A DNA stretch of 7,092 nucleotides. Source: Deltaproteobacteria bacterium (GTDB taxonomy: Bacteria > Desulfobacterota > DAOWOC01). The stretch covers positions 1-7,092 of the forward strand of contig DAOWOC010000047.1 of the NCBI GenBank assembly GCA_030642225.1. The letters run 5' to 3'. The position numbers and the translations under genes were made by a program. Below are positions 1 through 6,871 of this stretch, one piece after another. The notes beneath the pieces are model-generated. The model did not search any database and was not told the DNA's origin. It saw only the letters and a program-made list of their open reading frames with translations. Position 1 is the stretch's first letter, and each line of letters starts with the position of its first letter.

Positions 1-1
1 A

Positions 2-1543
2 GGGTATGGAAAGACCGAAGTCGCCATAAGGGCATGTTTCAAGGCAATAATGGACGGTTTACAGGTAGCAATCCTGGTGCCGACTACAATCCTTGCAGAA
101 CAGCACTATACAACTTTTCTGGAACGTTTTAAGACATATCCGATTGAGATCAAAGTCCTGAGTCGTTTTAAGACACAGGCAGAGATAAAAAAAATAATAC
201 AAGATATTTCTACCGGCAAGGTGGATATTGTAATAGGTACACACAGGCTTTTACAAAAGGATATTAAATTTAACAAACTCGGTCTGATAATTATTGATGA
301 AGAACATCGCTTTGGGGTTAAACATAAAGAGAGGCTCAAAAAGATAAAAACAACTGTTGATTGTCTTACACTGACAGCAACACCAATTCCAAGGACTCTT
401 CACATGTCGCTTTCAGGGATTAAAGATATATCCGTGATACAGACTCCACCTGAGGACAGACTCGCCATTACAACACAATTAAGTTCGTTTGATGATCAGG
501 TCATCAGGCAAGCCATATTAAATGAATTTCAGAGAGATGGACAAATCTATTTTGTTCACAATCATGTTAAAGGTATTTATCACATGGCCAATCATCTTGC
601 AAAACTTGTCCCTGAGGTAAGATTCGCTGTTGCCCACGGCCAGATGAAGGAAAAAGAATTGGAAGAAGTTATGTATTCCTTTATGAGACATGAAATCGAC
701 TGCATAGTATGTACTACAATTATTGAATCCGGTCTTGATATTCCGTCTGCCAACACTATTATCATCAACAGGGCGGACAAAATGGGGCTGGCGCAAATGT
801 ACCAGCTAAGGGGAAGGGTAGGAAGATCGGATAAACAGGCATACGCCTATCTCCTGATCCCGGGCGAAGAAATAATAACAAGAAATGCCCAGCGCCGGAT
901 CAAGGCATTAATGGACTTCAGCGAACTTGGCTCTGGTTTTAAAATAGCAATGAATGATCTCCAGATAAGAGGGGGCGGGAATATTATCGGTGCAGAACAA
1001 TCCGGACACATAGCTGCTATAGGATACGAACTTTATCTTAATATGATGGAACAGGCCATTGCATCCATGAAGGGCGAAAAGGTTGATAAAAAGGTTGATC
1101 CCGAGATATCCATACCTGTTTCAGCTATTATATCTGAGACATACTGTCCTGATAACAATGAGAGGCTCTTTTTATACAGGCGCATATCATCCATCAACGA
1201 TCCAGGTGAGATAAAAACCATGAAAGATGAGATAGAGGATCGTTTCGGACCTTTTCCAGGAGAGGTAAATAATCTTTTTAGAATTATTGAGATAAAAGAG
1301 ATATTAAAGTCCATGGACGTCGTAAAACTTGAAGGTACGGAAAAACATTTGGCACTTACCTTTTCACAGGATGCTGAGATAGATGTTTCGGCGCTGATCA
1401 CCATGGTTTCCGAAGATTCCAAAACATACCGCCTGACCCCGGAGATGAAACTAATTATCAAATACACAATTGACGGGAAAGACATTATTGCAGCAGCAAA
1501 AAATGCCTTGCTAAGGCTCCCTTTTGCAGAGTATAAATATTAA
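2..1543 (+). CDS. mfd: Transcription-repair coupling factor Mfd, C-terminal part (5' end outside window)
   Basis: The last 513 codons of Mfd, the ATP-driven DNA translocase that removes stalled RNA polymerase and recruits UvrA for transcription-coupled excision repair. The reading frame is open to the left edge and begins inside the Walker A motif (GYGKTEVA), so the ATG at position 50 is an internal methionine. Superfamily 2 helicase motifs follow in order: the DEEH box (about 296-307), TATPIPRTL just after it, then SGLDIPSANT and QLRGRVGRS. Next comes the translocation-in-RecG-type segment (GSGFKIAMNDLQIRGGG, then GAEQSGH) and the C-terminal TRCF domain (roughly 1100-1400). RecG lacks this tail, so Mfd is the better call. 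The remaining length agrees with the part of E. coli Mfd (1148 residues) that lies after Walker A. The UvrB-like and RNA polymerase-binding domains are outside the window. The gene ends 25 bases before surA, which suggests cotranscription. Confidence 0.96.
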   Translation, partial: GYGKTEVAIRACFKAIMDGLQVAILVPTTILAEQHYTTFLERFKTYPIEIKVLSRFKTQAEIKKIIQDISTGKVDIVIGTHRLLQKDIKFNKLGLIIIDEEHRFGVKHKERLKKIKTTVDCLTLTATPIPRTLHMSLSGIKDISVIQTPPEDRLAITTQLSSFDDQVIRQAILNEFQRDGQIYFVHNHVKGIYHMANHLAKLVPEVRFAVAHGQMKEKELEEVMYSFMRHEIDCIVCTTIIESGLDIPSANTIIINRADKMGLAQMYQLRGRVGRSDKQAYAYLLIPGEEIITRNAQRRIKALMDFSELGSGFKIAMNDLQIRGGGNIIGAEQSGHIAAIGYELYLNMMEQAIASMKGEKVDKKVDPEISIPVSAIISETYCPDNNERLFLYRRISSINDPGEIKTMKDEIEDRFGPFPGEVNNLFRIIEIKEILKSMDVVKLEGTEKHLALTFSQDAEIDVSALITMVSEDSKTYRLTPEMKLIIKYTIDGKDIIAAAKNALLRLPFAEYKY

Positions 1544-1568
1544 AAATTTAAAGGGATTGAGATAAAAA

Positions 1569-2540
1569 ATGAAATTAATCAAACTGTTTTTAAATGCAGC
1601 GCTTATGCTGATAATCCTGATAATGTTTACACTGCCTGTAAATGCAGGGGAAGATGGTGAATGTATTGATCGCATAGTCGCTGTTGTAAATGATGAGATA
1701 ATAACCCTTTGGGAGCTTAATACCTTTAGCAAGACCTTTTTGGAAAATCTTAAACTCATGGACATGGATGAGGATCTGCAAAGGGAAAAAAAGTATGATC
1801 TGCTGCATAAGGTACTGAATCTAATAATAGAACAAAAATTGGCCGAGCAGGAAGCAAGGCGCATTGGGATACAAATAAGCCGGCAGGAAATAGATGACAC
1901 AATAAAAGAGATAAAAAGAGAAAATCATTTTACAGAAGAAGACATGGTAGCCATTCTGAAAAAAGAAGGCATGAATATGGAAGAATATCGTGAAAAGATC
2001 GAAAATCAGTTATTAAAGCAGAGTGTTTTAAGTTATCAGATACATTCAAAGATCGTGATTGAAGAAGATTTATTACAGGAATATTATGACAGACATGAGG
2101 ATGAATATGGAGAAAAAATCATACTAAGGCTTCAACATATCTTGATTACAAAAACAGATGATAATGCATTTAAACTTGCGAATAAAATTTATGAAGAATT
2201 GCAAAATAATGTTTTATTTGATGATCTGGCAAAGGCCTATTCAGAAGGCCCCACAGCGGATAAAGGCGGGCTCCTAACCACAATCAATAAAAATGATCTT
2301 GATCCATCCATTGCAGCGGCTGTAAGTTTATTGAATAAAGGTGATATATCGCCTCCCATAAAGAGTGATTCAGGAATTCAGATATTAAAATTAATAGACA
2401 GGGAAACAAGGGAAGGGAAATTATTTGAAACCATGAGGCCCAAGATATACCGTGAGCTTTTAAATGAGAGGATTAATAAAAGATACAGGGAATATTTGGA
2501 AGAATTGCGGTCAAAGGCATTTATAAAGATAACACTTTAA
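1569..2540 (+). CDS. surA: SurA-like periplasmic chaperone / peptidyl-prolyl isomerase with one parvulin domain
   Basis: A secreted folding factor of 323 residues, expected in the periplasm where SurA proteins escort outer-membrane proteins. Residues 1-26 are a signal peptide: a K-rich start, a hydrophobic core (about 8-22) and a likely signal peptidase I site after VNA. Residues about 33-160 match the SurA N-terminal chaperone domain (DRIVAVVNDEIIT, then LNLIIEQKLAEQEARRIGI). A single parvulin-type rotamase domain covers about 185-275 (LQHILI, FDDLAKAYSEGPTADKGG, SGIQILKL). A charged helical tail closes the protein and probably packs on the N-terminal domain. E. coli SurA has two parvulin domains and 428 residues, so this is the short architecture. 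No lipobox is seen, which argues against a PrsA-type lipoprotein. The start follows a weak purine-rich site (AAGGGA, 1551-1556) at long spacing. Chaperone function is inferred from family; isomerase activity is less sure. Confidence 0.88.
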   Translation: MKLIKLFLNAALMLIILIMFTLPVNAGEDGECIDRIVAVVNDEIITLWELNTFSKTFLENLKLMDMDEDLQREKKYDLLHKVLNLIIEQKLAEQEARRIGIQISRQEIDDTIKEIKRENHFTEEDMVAILKKEGMNMEEYREKIENQLLKQSVLSYQIHSKIVIEEDLLQEYYDRHEDEYGEKIILRLQHILITKTDDNAFKLANKIYEELQNNVLFDDLAKAYSEGPTADKGGLLTTINKNDLDPSIAAAVSLLNKGDISPPIKSDSGIQILKLIDRETREGKLFETMRPKIYRELLNERINKRYREYLEELRSKAFIKITL

Positions 2541-2581
2541 TTAATCATAATAAACTCGCAGGAAGTCAATAATAAACCGAG

Positions 2582-3877
2582 ATGGAACATTCATATATAG
2601 AAGAGATAAGCGCTCATGAAGGTCATGAGGTTATAATAAAGGGATGGATTTTTAACCGCCGGTCAAGCGGCAAGATTCATTTCCTGATGATAAGAGACGG
2701 TACAGGTATAATCCAGGGTGTAGTATCTGCAACTGATATTTCTCAGGAACTTTTTGATACTGTTTCAACAATAGGCAGAGAATCATCAGTTATTGTACAA
2801 GGTGTCATTAAAGCCGACAAAAGGGCGCCCGGAGGATATGAACTTTTAATAAAAGACATTTCTATAATAAATTCATCTCAACCATATCCAATAACAAAAA
2901 AAGAGCATGGGATTGATTTTCTGATGGAGCGCCGCCACTTGTGGTTACGTTCATCAAAACAGCATGCCAATCTCAGGATCAGGAGGTCGGTTATCAATGC
3001 TGCTCATGATTTGTTTAATAAACGCGGGTTTACCCTGTTTAATGCCCCGATTCTAATGCCAACGGCGTGTGAAGGAACAACAAATCTTTTTGAGACTGAT
3101 TATTTTGAAAAAAATAAGGCTTATTTATCACAAAGCGGGCAGCTCTATGCAGAGGCCGGAGCTATGGCCTTTGGTAAGGTTTATACCCTGGGACCGACCT
3201 TCAGGGCTGAAAAATCCAAGACGCGACGACATTTAACCGAATTCTGGATGCTTGAACCGGAGGTAGCCTATGCAGACCTTGATAATATAATATGCCTGGC
3301 CGAGGATATGATAAAAGCTATAATAACCACAGTGCTTTTAGACAGGCAAACTGAGTTAAAAACCCTTGAAAGGGACACAGAAAAACTCAAAGCAGCAAAT
3401 TCACAATTTGCGCGCATAAGTTACAAAGATGCTGTAAAGATAGTGCAGGAGACAAACAGCAGCTTTATCTATGGGGAAGATTTCGGGGCATTGGATGAGA
3501 CCGTGCTGTCAAACAGATTTAGCACCCCGCTTGTTATTCATCGCTATCCTAAAAAGATTAAACCATTTTACATGAAAACCGACCCTGAAGATAATGAACT
3601 TGTCCTATGCGTTGATATCCTTGCCCCTGACGGATACGGAGAGATAATAGGAGGCTCGCAAAGGGAGGATGACTACAATATATTGACAGATAATATAAAG
3701 CAGCACAATCTGGACCAGGCATCCCTTGAATGGTATATTGATTTAAGACGTTACGGCTCGGTTCCGCATTCGGGTTTCGGACTTGGGATAGAAAGGCTTG
3801 TTGCATGGATATGCGGGGTAAAACACGTGAGGGAGACCATCCCTTTTCCAAGGCTTCTTGAAAGGCTTTGGCCTTAA
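2582..3877 (+). CDS. asnS: Asparaginyl-tRNA synthetase (class IIb)
   Basis: Charges tRNA-Asn with asparagine in the cytoplasm. The product has 431 residues, close to Bacillus AsnRS (430) and shorter than E. coli AsnRS (466). An N-terminal OB-fold anticodon-binding domain covers about 15-100 (VIIKGWIFNRRSSGKIHF). The class II catalytic core has motif 1 near 138-160, motif 2 at about 205-226 (TFRAEKSKTRRHLTEFWMLE) and motif 3 at about 397-410 (GFGLGIERLVAWI). The RRHLTEFWMLEPE form of motif 2 and the YLSQSGQLYAEA segment are typical of AsnRS rather than AspRS or LysRS. The ending ETIPFPRLLERLWP also matches the Bacillus-like subgroup. The ATG at 2582 is the first possible start after an in-frame stop at 2573-2575. 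Its ribosome binding site is poor: GGAAG at 2561-2565 lies 16 bases away. The gene sits 41 bases after surA and 56 before recO. Confidence 0.96.
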   Translation: MEHSYIEEISAHEGHEVIIKGWIFNRRSSGKIHFLMIRDGTGIIQGVVSATDISQELFDTVSTIGRESSVIVQGVIKADKRAPGGYELLIKDISIINSSQPYPITKKEHGIDFLMERRHLWLRSSKQHANLRIRRSVINAAHDLFNKRGFTLFNAPILMPTACEGTTNLFETDYFEKNKAYLSQSGQLYAEAGAMAFGKVYTLGPTFRAEKSKTRRHLTEFWMLEPEVAYADLDNIICLAEDMIKAIITTVLLDRQTELKTLERDTEKLKAANSQFARISYKDAVKIVQETNSSFIYGEDFGALDETVLSNRFSTPLVIHRYPKKIKPFYMKTDPEDNELVLCVDILAPDGYGEIIGGSQREDDYNILTDNIKQHNLDQASLEWYIDLRRYGSVPHSGFGLGIERLVAWICGVKHVRETIPFPRLLERLWP

Positions 3878-3915
3878 TATGAAAATAACAGTTCTATAAA
3901 AAATCAAAAAATAAC

Positions 3916-3920
3916 AGGAG
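3916..3920 (+). promoter_or_regulatory. Ribosome binding site of recO
   Basis: AGGAG lies 13 bases before the recO ATG. The spacing is longer than the usual 5-9 bases, but no other start fits the conserved RecO N-terminus. Confidence 0.5.
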
Positions 3921-3933
3921 TTTAATCAAAACA

Positions 3934-4704
3934 ATGAGGTCTCTTAATACTGATGCCGTAGTTTTAAGGTCAAGAGACTTTCAGGATACACATCGTATTG
4001 TCACCTTTATTACCAGGGATCACGGCAAGATAACAACTATGGCAAGGCATGCCCGCCACAGTAAAAAACGCTTTGCCAACTGCCTTGAACCATGCTCAGT
4101 GGTTAAAATAACTTTTACACCTAAGGCCAACAAGACCCTCTGGCATTTGGACCATGGAATTTTATGTAAGGACCCGACACCAGTACGTTCCAATATAGAT
4201 ATCTTTACAACACATTGCCTGATCTGTGAAATTATGGATTTAATGTGCCCATTGGCAGAACCAATACCAGGACTCTATGAACTCATTGAAGACTCATTTA
4301 ATCAGCTTACAAAAAACGATCCTTTGCTTGTGGAGCACTTTATTGTATTCTTAACGCGTTTTCTCGGCATAATGGGGTATGCTCCCCAACTTTCCCACTG
4401 TTTTAAATGCCATACTCCACTATCTTCACATGCAATCTGGTTTTTTTCACCTGACAATGGCTCCATAGTCTGCCCCTTATGCTCGCATAAAATATATTCA
4501 AAGCTTAACCGGGTATGTGCAGGGACAATTAAAACTCTAATAGCCATCCGGCAACTCCGGCTTTCCAGGGCATTTGCTTTGAAATGGACACTGGAAATTA
4601 AGATACAGGCGATTGAAATGCTAATAGATTTTCTGGTCCAGCGCCTTACAATAAAACCCAGAAGTCTTTCAATGTTTTATGATTTATTAAAAACGACTTC
4701 ATGA
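3934..4704 (+). CDS. recO: DNA repair protein RecO
   Basis: RecO works with RecF and RecR to load RecA onto SSB-coated single-stranded DNA and to anneal complementary strands during gap repair. The 256-residue product has the standard layout. An N-terminal OB fold covers about 1-80, opening with NTDAVVLRSRDFQDTHRIVT, a close variant of the family's usual start. A helical domain follows. A zinc finger is formed by Cys156, Cys159, Cys180 and Cys183 (CFKCHTPL, then CPLC). The end, KPRSLSMFYDLL, corresponds to the usual RecO C-terminus, so the gene looks complete as it stands. An open stretch in the +1 frame directly after codon 253 is described separately and could be a frameshifted extension. 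Mfd is encoded in the same run of genes, so two DNA repair factors probably share a transcript. Confidence 0.93.
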   Translation: MRSLNTDAVVLRSRDFQDTHRIVTFITRDHGKITTMARHARHSKKRFANCLEPCSVVKITFTPKANKTLWHLDHGILCKDPTPVRSNIDIFTTHCLICEIMDLMCPLAEPIPGLYELIEDSFNQLTKNDPLLVEHFIVFLTRFLGIMGYAPQLSHCFKCHTPLSSHAIWFFSPDNGSIVCPLCSHKIYSKLNRVCAGTIKTLIAIRQLRLSRAFALKWTLEIKIQAIEMLIDFLVQRLTIKPRSLSMFYDLLKTTS

Positions 4705-4789
4705 AAAATTAAATATTGATTTAACAGTTGAGGAAGGTATAGACGAATTGTCACAGGTATGTACAATAGAAAATTTATCAATAATTTAA
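4694..4789 (+). other. Open coding-like stretch after recO in the +1 frame (possible frameshifted RecO tail or gene remnant)
   Basis: Between recO and the PHP gene, the frame shifted +1 from recO stays open for 31 codons to a TAA at 4787-4789. It reads RLHEKLNIDLTVEEGIDELS and then QVCTIENLSII, which has the balanced, amphipathic composition of real protein. The frame is closed upstream by TAA at 4688-4690 and has no ATG or GTG, so it is not a free-standing gene with a normal start. Removing one A from the run AAAAA (4689-4693) joins it to RecO after Lys253 and gives a 284-residue protein. Its stop overlaps the AAGGA ribosome binding site of the next gene, as expected of a true operon boundary. 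I do not recognise the tail. A sequencing error, a real mutation or chance are all possible. Confidence 0.35.
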
Positions 4790-4792
4790 GGA
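4788..4792 (+). promoter_or_regulatory. Ribosome binding site of the PHP phosphoesterase gene
   Basis: AAGGA lies 10 bases before the ATG at 4803 and supports that start. It overlaps the stop codon of the open stretch that follows recO. Confidence 0.6.
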
Positions 4793-4802
4793 CATAAATA
4801 TT

Positions 4803-5663
4803 ATGAATTTATCCGGTTTTATAGATTTACATACCCATTCTATTTGTTCTGATGGCACATTAACCCCAAAAGAGCTGATCAACTACGCTTTGTCTATCTC
4901 TCTTAGCGCCATAGCCCTGACAGATCATGATACAATAGAAGGGGTGAATGAGGCTGTTGAAGCAGGCAAAAACAGGGATATCCGTGTCATCACCGGTGTG
5001 GAGATAAGTGCTGAATATAAAAACGGCACAATGCACATAGTCGGGCTTTTTCTGCAAAAAAATCTTGAGGGTCTGAGAAAGTCTCTTGCTCGTCTTCAAC
5101 AGGCAAGGGATGAGAGGAATCCTCTGATAATTAAAAGGCTTGTAGATTTGGGGATTCCTGTAACATTTGAAAAGGTAAAAGAAATATCAGGGACAGGACA
5201 AATCGGCAGGCCGCATATAGCAAAGGCACTTATGGAGATCGGGGCGGTCCAGAATTTTGATGATGCCTTTTTACGTTATCTTGGTAAAGGCAAGGCCGCA
5301 TATGTTGATAAATTCAGGTTTTCTTCGGTTAATGCCATTAATATGATTAAAGATGCGGGGGGTGTCGCAATATTGGCCCATCCCAATACACTGAATCTTG
5401 AAGAGAATAAACTTGAAAAAAAGTTGATTGAGCTAAAGACATTTGGACTTGAAGGGATTGAGACTATTTATTGTAATTATTCAAAAGCCCAGACAAATAT
5501 GTATGCTAATCTTGCAAAAAAAATTGATTTAGCTCAAAGTGGAGGGTCTGATTTTCATGGAGCTAACAAGGCTGATACAGAACTGGGGATTGGTGAAGGC
5601 TCTATGCGTGTACCCTTAAGTTTTCTTTTAGAGCTTGAAAAAAGGGCGGCAAATCACGGTTGA
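4803..5663 (+). CDS. PHP-domain metal-dependent phosphoesterase, RNase AM / YciV type
   Basis: A 286-residue cytoplasmic enzyme of the polymerase-and-histidinol-phosphatase fold. Characterised relatives (E. coli RNase AM/YciV, Chromobacterium Cv1693) cleave 5' ends of RNA or hydrolyse 3',5'-nucleoside bisphosphates. The metal-binding set is intact: His10 and His12 (DLHTHS), Asp17 (SDG), His42 (TDHD), Glu67 (GVEIS), His78 (MHIVG), His193 (AHP), and Asp250 and His252 (GSDFHG). An inserted helical subdomain lies between about 90 and 180 and carries GRPHIAKAL, a hallmark of this subfamily. It is not a DNA polymerase PHP domain or a histidinol phosphatase, because it stands alone and has the YciV-type insert. 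Its length agrees with the family, and the substrate remains inferred. It is the last gene of the plus-strand run and faces the polyprenyl synthase gene across the heptamer repeat. Confidence 0.88.
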   Translation: MNLSGFIDLHTHSICSDGTLTPKELINYALSISLSAIALTDHDTIEGVNEAVEAGKNRDIRVITGVEISAEYKNGTMHIVGLFLQKNLEGLRKSLARLQQARDERNPLIIKRLVDLGIPVTFEKVKEISGTGQIGRPHIAKALMEIGAVQNFDDAFLRYLGKGKAAYVDKFRFSSVNAINMIKDAGGVAILAHPNTLNLEENKLEKKLIELKTFGLEGIETIYCNYSKAQTNMYANLAKKIDLAQSGGSDFHGANKADTELGIGEGSMRVPLSFLLELEKRAANHG

Positions 5664-5669
5664 AAAACA

Positions 5670-5754
5670 GTTTACGGTTTACAGTTATCGGTTTACGGTT
5701 AAAAAAACTGACAACTGATAACTGACAACTTTAAACTGATAACTGTGAACCGTT
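5670..5754. repeat. Inverted array of 7-base repeats forming a long imperfect palindrome
   Basis: The left arm holds four units in exact 7-base phase from 5670 to 5697: GTTTACG, GTTTACA, GTTATCG, GTTTACG. The right arm holds seven units from 5706 to 5754: AACTGAC, AACTGAT, AACTGAC, AACTTTA, AACTGAT, AACTGTG, AACCGTT. The right units are related to the reverse complement of the left ones. Bases 5674-5695 can pair with 5732-5753 along all 22 positions, two of them G-U, around a 36-base loop. GATAACTG occurs twice in the right arm (5717-5724 and 5738-5745), and each copy can pair with CAGTTATC at 5682-5689, so alternative hairpins exist. The array fills nearly the whole gap between two convergent genes. 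It could be a bidirectional terminator or a dispersed intergenic repeat. There is no transposase and no clear target duplication. Confidence 0.85.
5674..5753. terminator. Possible bidirectional terminator between convergent genes
   Basis: The 22-bp stem made by the heptamer array lies 10 bases after the PHP stop and 12 bases beyond the polyprenyl synthase stop, where both transcripts need to end. The stem is AT-rich, the loop is long (36 bases) and no strong T-run follows on either strand, so it is not a textbook intrinsic terminator. Its role is inferred from position. Confidence 0.35.
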
Positions 5755-5765
5755 ACGAAATACGA

Positions 5766-6776
5766 TTAAAATTTACGGTCAATAATATAATCTGCAATAT
5801 CCTCCATATCTGTCCGCGCATGTGATTGCGGGAAGATATTTAGACATTTTTTGGCATTTAAGATAAATTTTTCGGCTGTTTCAGTTGTCTGTTCCACGCA
5901 ATGATAGGTGTGAATGAGTCCTGTTATAAATTGAACATCCTTGTTATTTAAGGTTTCTTTTTTAAATAATTTTTTTATTATTTTAAATTCATTTTCAGAG
6001 CATTTATCAATTGCCTGTATCAATGGGAGCGTTACCTTTTTTTCCCTGATATCTTTAAAGGGTTCTTTACCCATAATATCTTTACTTGAAATATAATCAA
6101 GCGCATCATCAATAATTTGGAAAGCCATGCCTATATTGATCCCGTAGTTGTATACAGCCTCTTCCTTTTCTTTTTCAACATCTGCCATAAAAGCCCCTGT
6201 CTGGCATGCTGATGCTATTAACTCAGCTGTTTTTTTGCGGATCATATTATAATAATCATTTTCAGTGATTTTAATGTCGGCCTTTTTCTGGAGTTGAAGA
6301 AGCTCACCTTCTGACATAGTGCATGCCGTATTGGCAAGTATCGTCATTATTTTCATGTTTTGGGCATTTGTGGCGTTTAATAAAGCCTTGCCAAGAAGAT
6401 AATCGCCAACGAGTACAGCTATGTTATTTCCCCATATAATATTTGAGGATTTTTTTCCTCTTCTTGCATCGGATTCATCCACAACGTCATCGTGCAATAG
6501 TGTAGCGCTGTGAAGATATTCAAAAATTATTGCGATATTCAAGGTTTTATCAATATCAATATTGCAAATACGTCCGGACAGGACAGTAAGTAATGGCCGT
6601 ATACGTTTGCCGCCGCTTTGTATAAGATAATTTGACAATTCGTTTATCAGTGGGACATTTGAAGTAAGATCTTTTTTTAATTCAATATTAATATTATCAA
6701 GGTCGGATTTGAATCTGGTCAAAAAATCATTATTTTTGTTTTGTGTTACATTATTATGAGTTGCCCCTTGAACCAT
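5766..6776 (-). CDS. ispB: Long-chain polyprenyl diphosphate synthase (octaprenyl-type, IspB family)
   Basis: A trans-prenyltransferase that condenses isopentenyl diphosphate onto an allylic primer to build the side chain of a respiratory quinone. The 336-residue product has GGKRIRP (55-61), the first aspartate-rich motif DDVVD with Asp96, Asp97 and Asp100, and the second motif DDALD with Asp223, Asp224 and Asp227. GKEPFKDIREKKVTLPLI follows and normally reads GKxxGxDxxxGKxTLPxI; here a Lys replaces a Gly. The fifth residue before the first motif is Ala91, as in long-chain enzymes, where short-chain synthases carry bulky aromatic residues. The exact chain length cannot be read from the sequence. 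The start is supported by AAGGG (minus strand, 6788-6784) seven bases upstream. The first 17 or so residues are rich in Asn and Gln and poorly conserved. It lies downstream of rimO on the same strand, with its own promoter candidate. Confidence 0.92.
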   Translation of the reverse strand: MVQGATHNNVTQNKNNDFLTRFKSDLDNINIELKKDLTSNVPLINELSNYLIQSGGKRIRPLLTVLSGRICNIDIDKTLNIAIIFEYLHSATLLHDDVVDESDARRGKKSSNIIWGNNIAVLVGDYLLGKALLNATNAQNMKIMTILANTACTMSEGELLQLQKKADIKITENDYYNMIRKKTAELIASACQTGAFMADVEKEKEEAVYNYGINIGMAFQIIDDALDYISSKDIMGKEPFKDIREKKVTLPLIQAIDKCSENEFKIIKKLFKKETLNNKDVQFITGLIHTYHCVEQTTETAEKFILNAKKCLNIFPQSHARTDMEDIADYIIDRKF

Positions 6777-6783
6777 TGTAATA

Positions 6784-6788
6784 CCCTT
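6784..6788 (-). promoter_or_regulatory. Ribosome binding site of the polyprenyl diphosphate synthase gene
   Basis: AAGGG on the minus strand lies seven bases before the ATG whose complement is 6774-6776. Sequence and spacing are both good and fix this start. Confidence 0.7.
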
Positions 6789-6813
6789 GTCAAAATTTTA
6801 TGTGGCTTTTGGT

Positions 6814-6842
6814 TTTATATTATAAAGAGGTATTAAAGTCAA
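6814..6842 (-). promoter_or_regulatory. Candidate sigma70-type promoter for the polyprenyl diphosphate synthase gene
   Basis: Read on the minus strand, TTGACT (6842-6837) and TATAAA (6819-6814) are separated by exactly 17 bases. Transcription would begin near 6806 and leave a leader of about 30 bases that includes the AAGGG site. An overlapping TATAAT is only 12 bases from the -35 box, so it is the poorer choice. The gap is AT-rich, so a chance match is possible. Confidence 0.45.
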
Positions 6843-6871
6843 AAAGTAAGGTGTTTTAATATATAATTTGC

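Noticed and set aside
1033..1485. Open frame of 150 codons on the minus strand inside mfd
   Set aside because: It is antisense to the well-conserved C-terminal half of Mfd, is rich in Ser and Ile as expected of a shadow frame, and has no recognisable motif.
1511..1900. Open frame of 129 codons on the minus strand across the mfd-surA junction
   Set aside because: It is antisense to the surA signal peptide and N-domain, which are clearly coding. Its composition is shadow-like (Ser, Phe and Cys rich).
3558..3851. Minus-strand frame of 97 codons inside asnS
   Set aside because: It overlaps the catalytic motif 3 region of AsnRS and has no independent support.
3879..3899. Six-codon ATG frame between asnS and recO
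   Set aside because: It is too short, lacks a ribosome binding site and shows no repeated regulatory codons of an attenuator leader.
4701..4712. ATG overlapping the recO stop (ATGA), a classic translational coupling signature
   Set aside because: The frame ends after three codons, so it does not start a gene.
5670..5754. CRISPR array
   Set aside because: The units are 7 bases long with no spacers and the arms are inverted, so it is not CRISPR.
5670..5754. Remnant insertion sequence or complete miniature transposon
   Set aside because: There is no transposase fragment and no convincing target-site duplication next to the arms. The strict heptamer phase points to tandem growth instead, though a repeat-derived mobile origin cannot be excluded.
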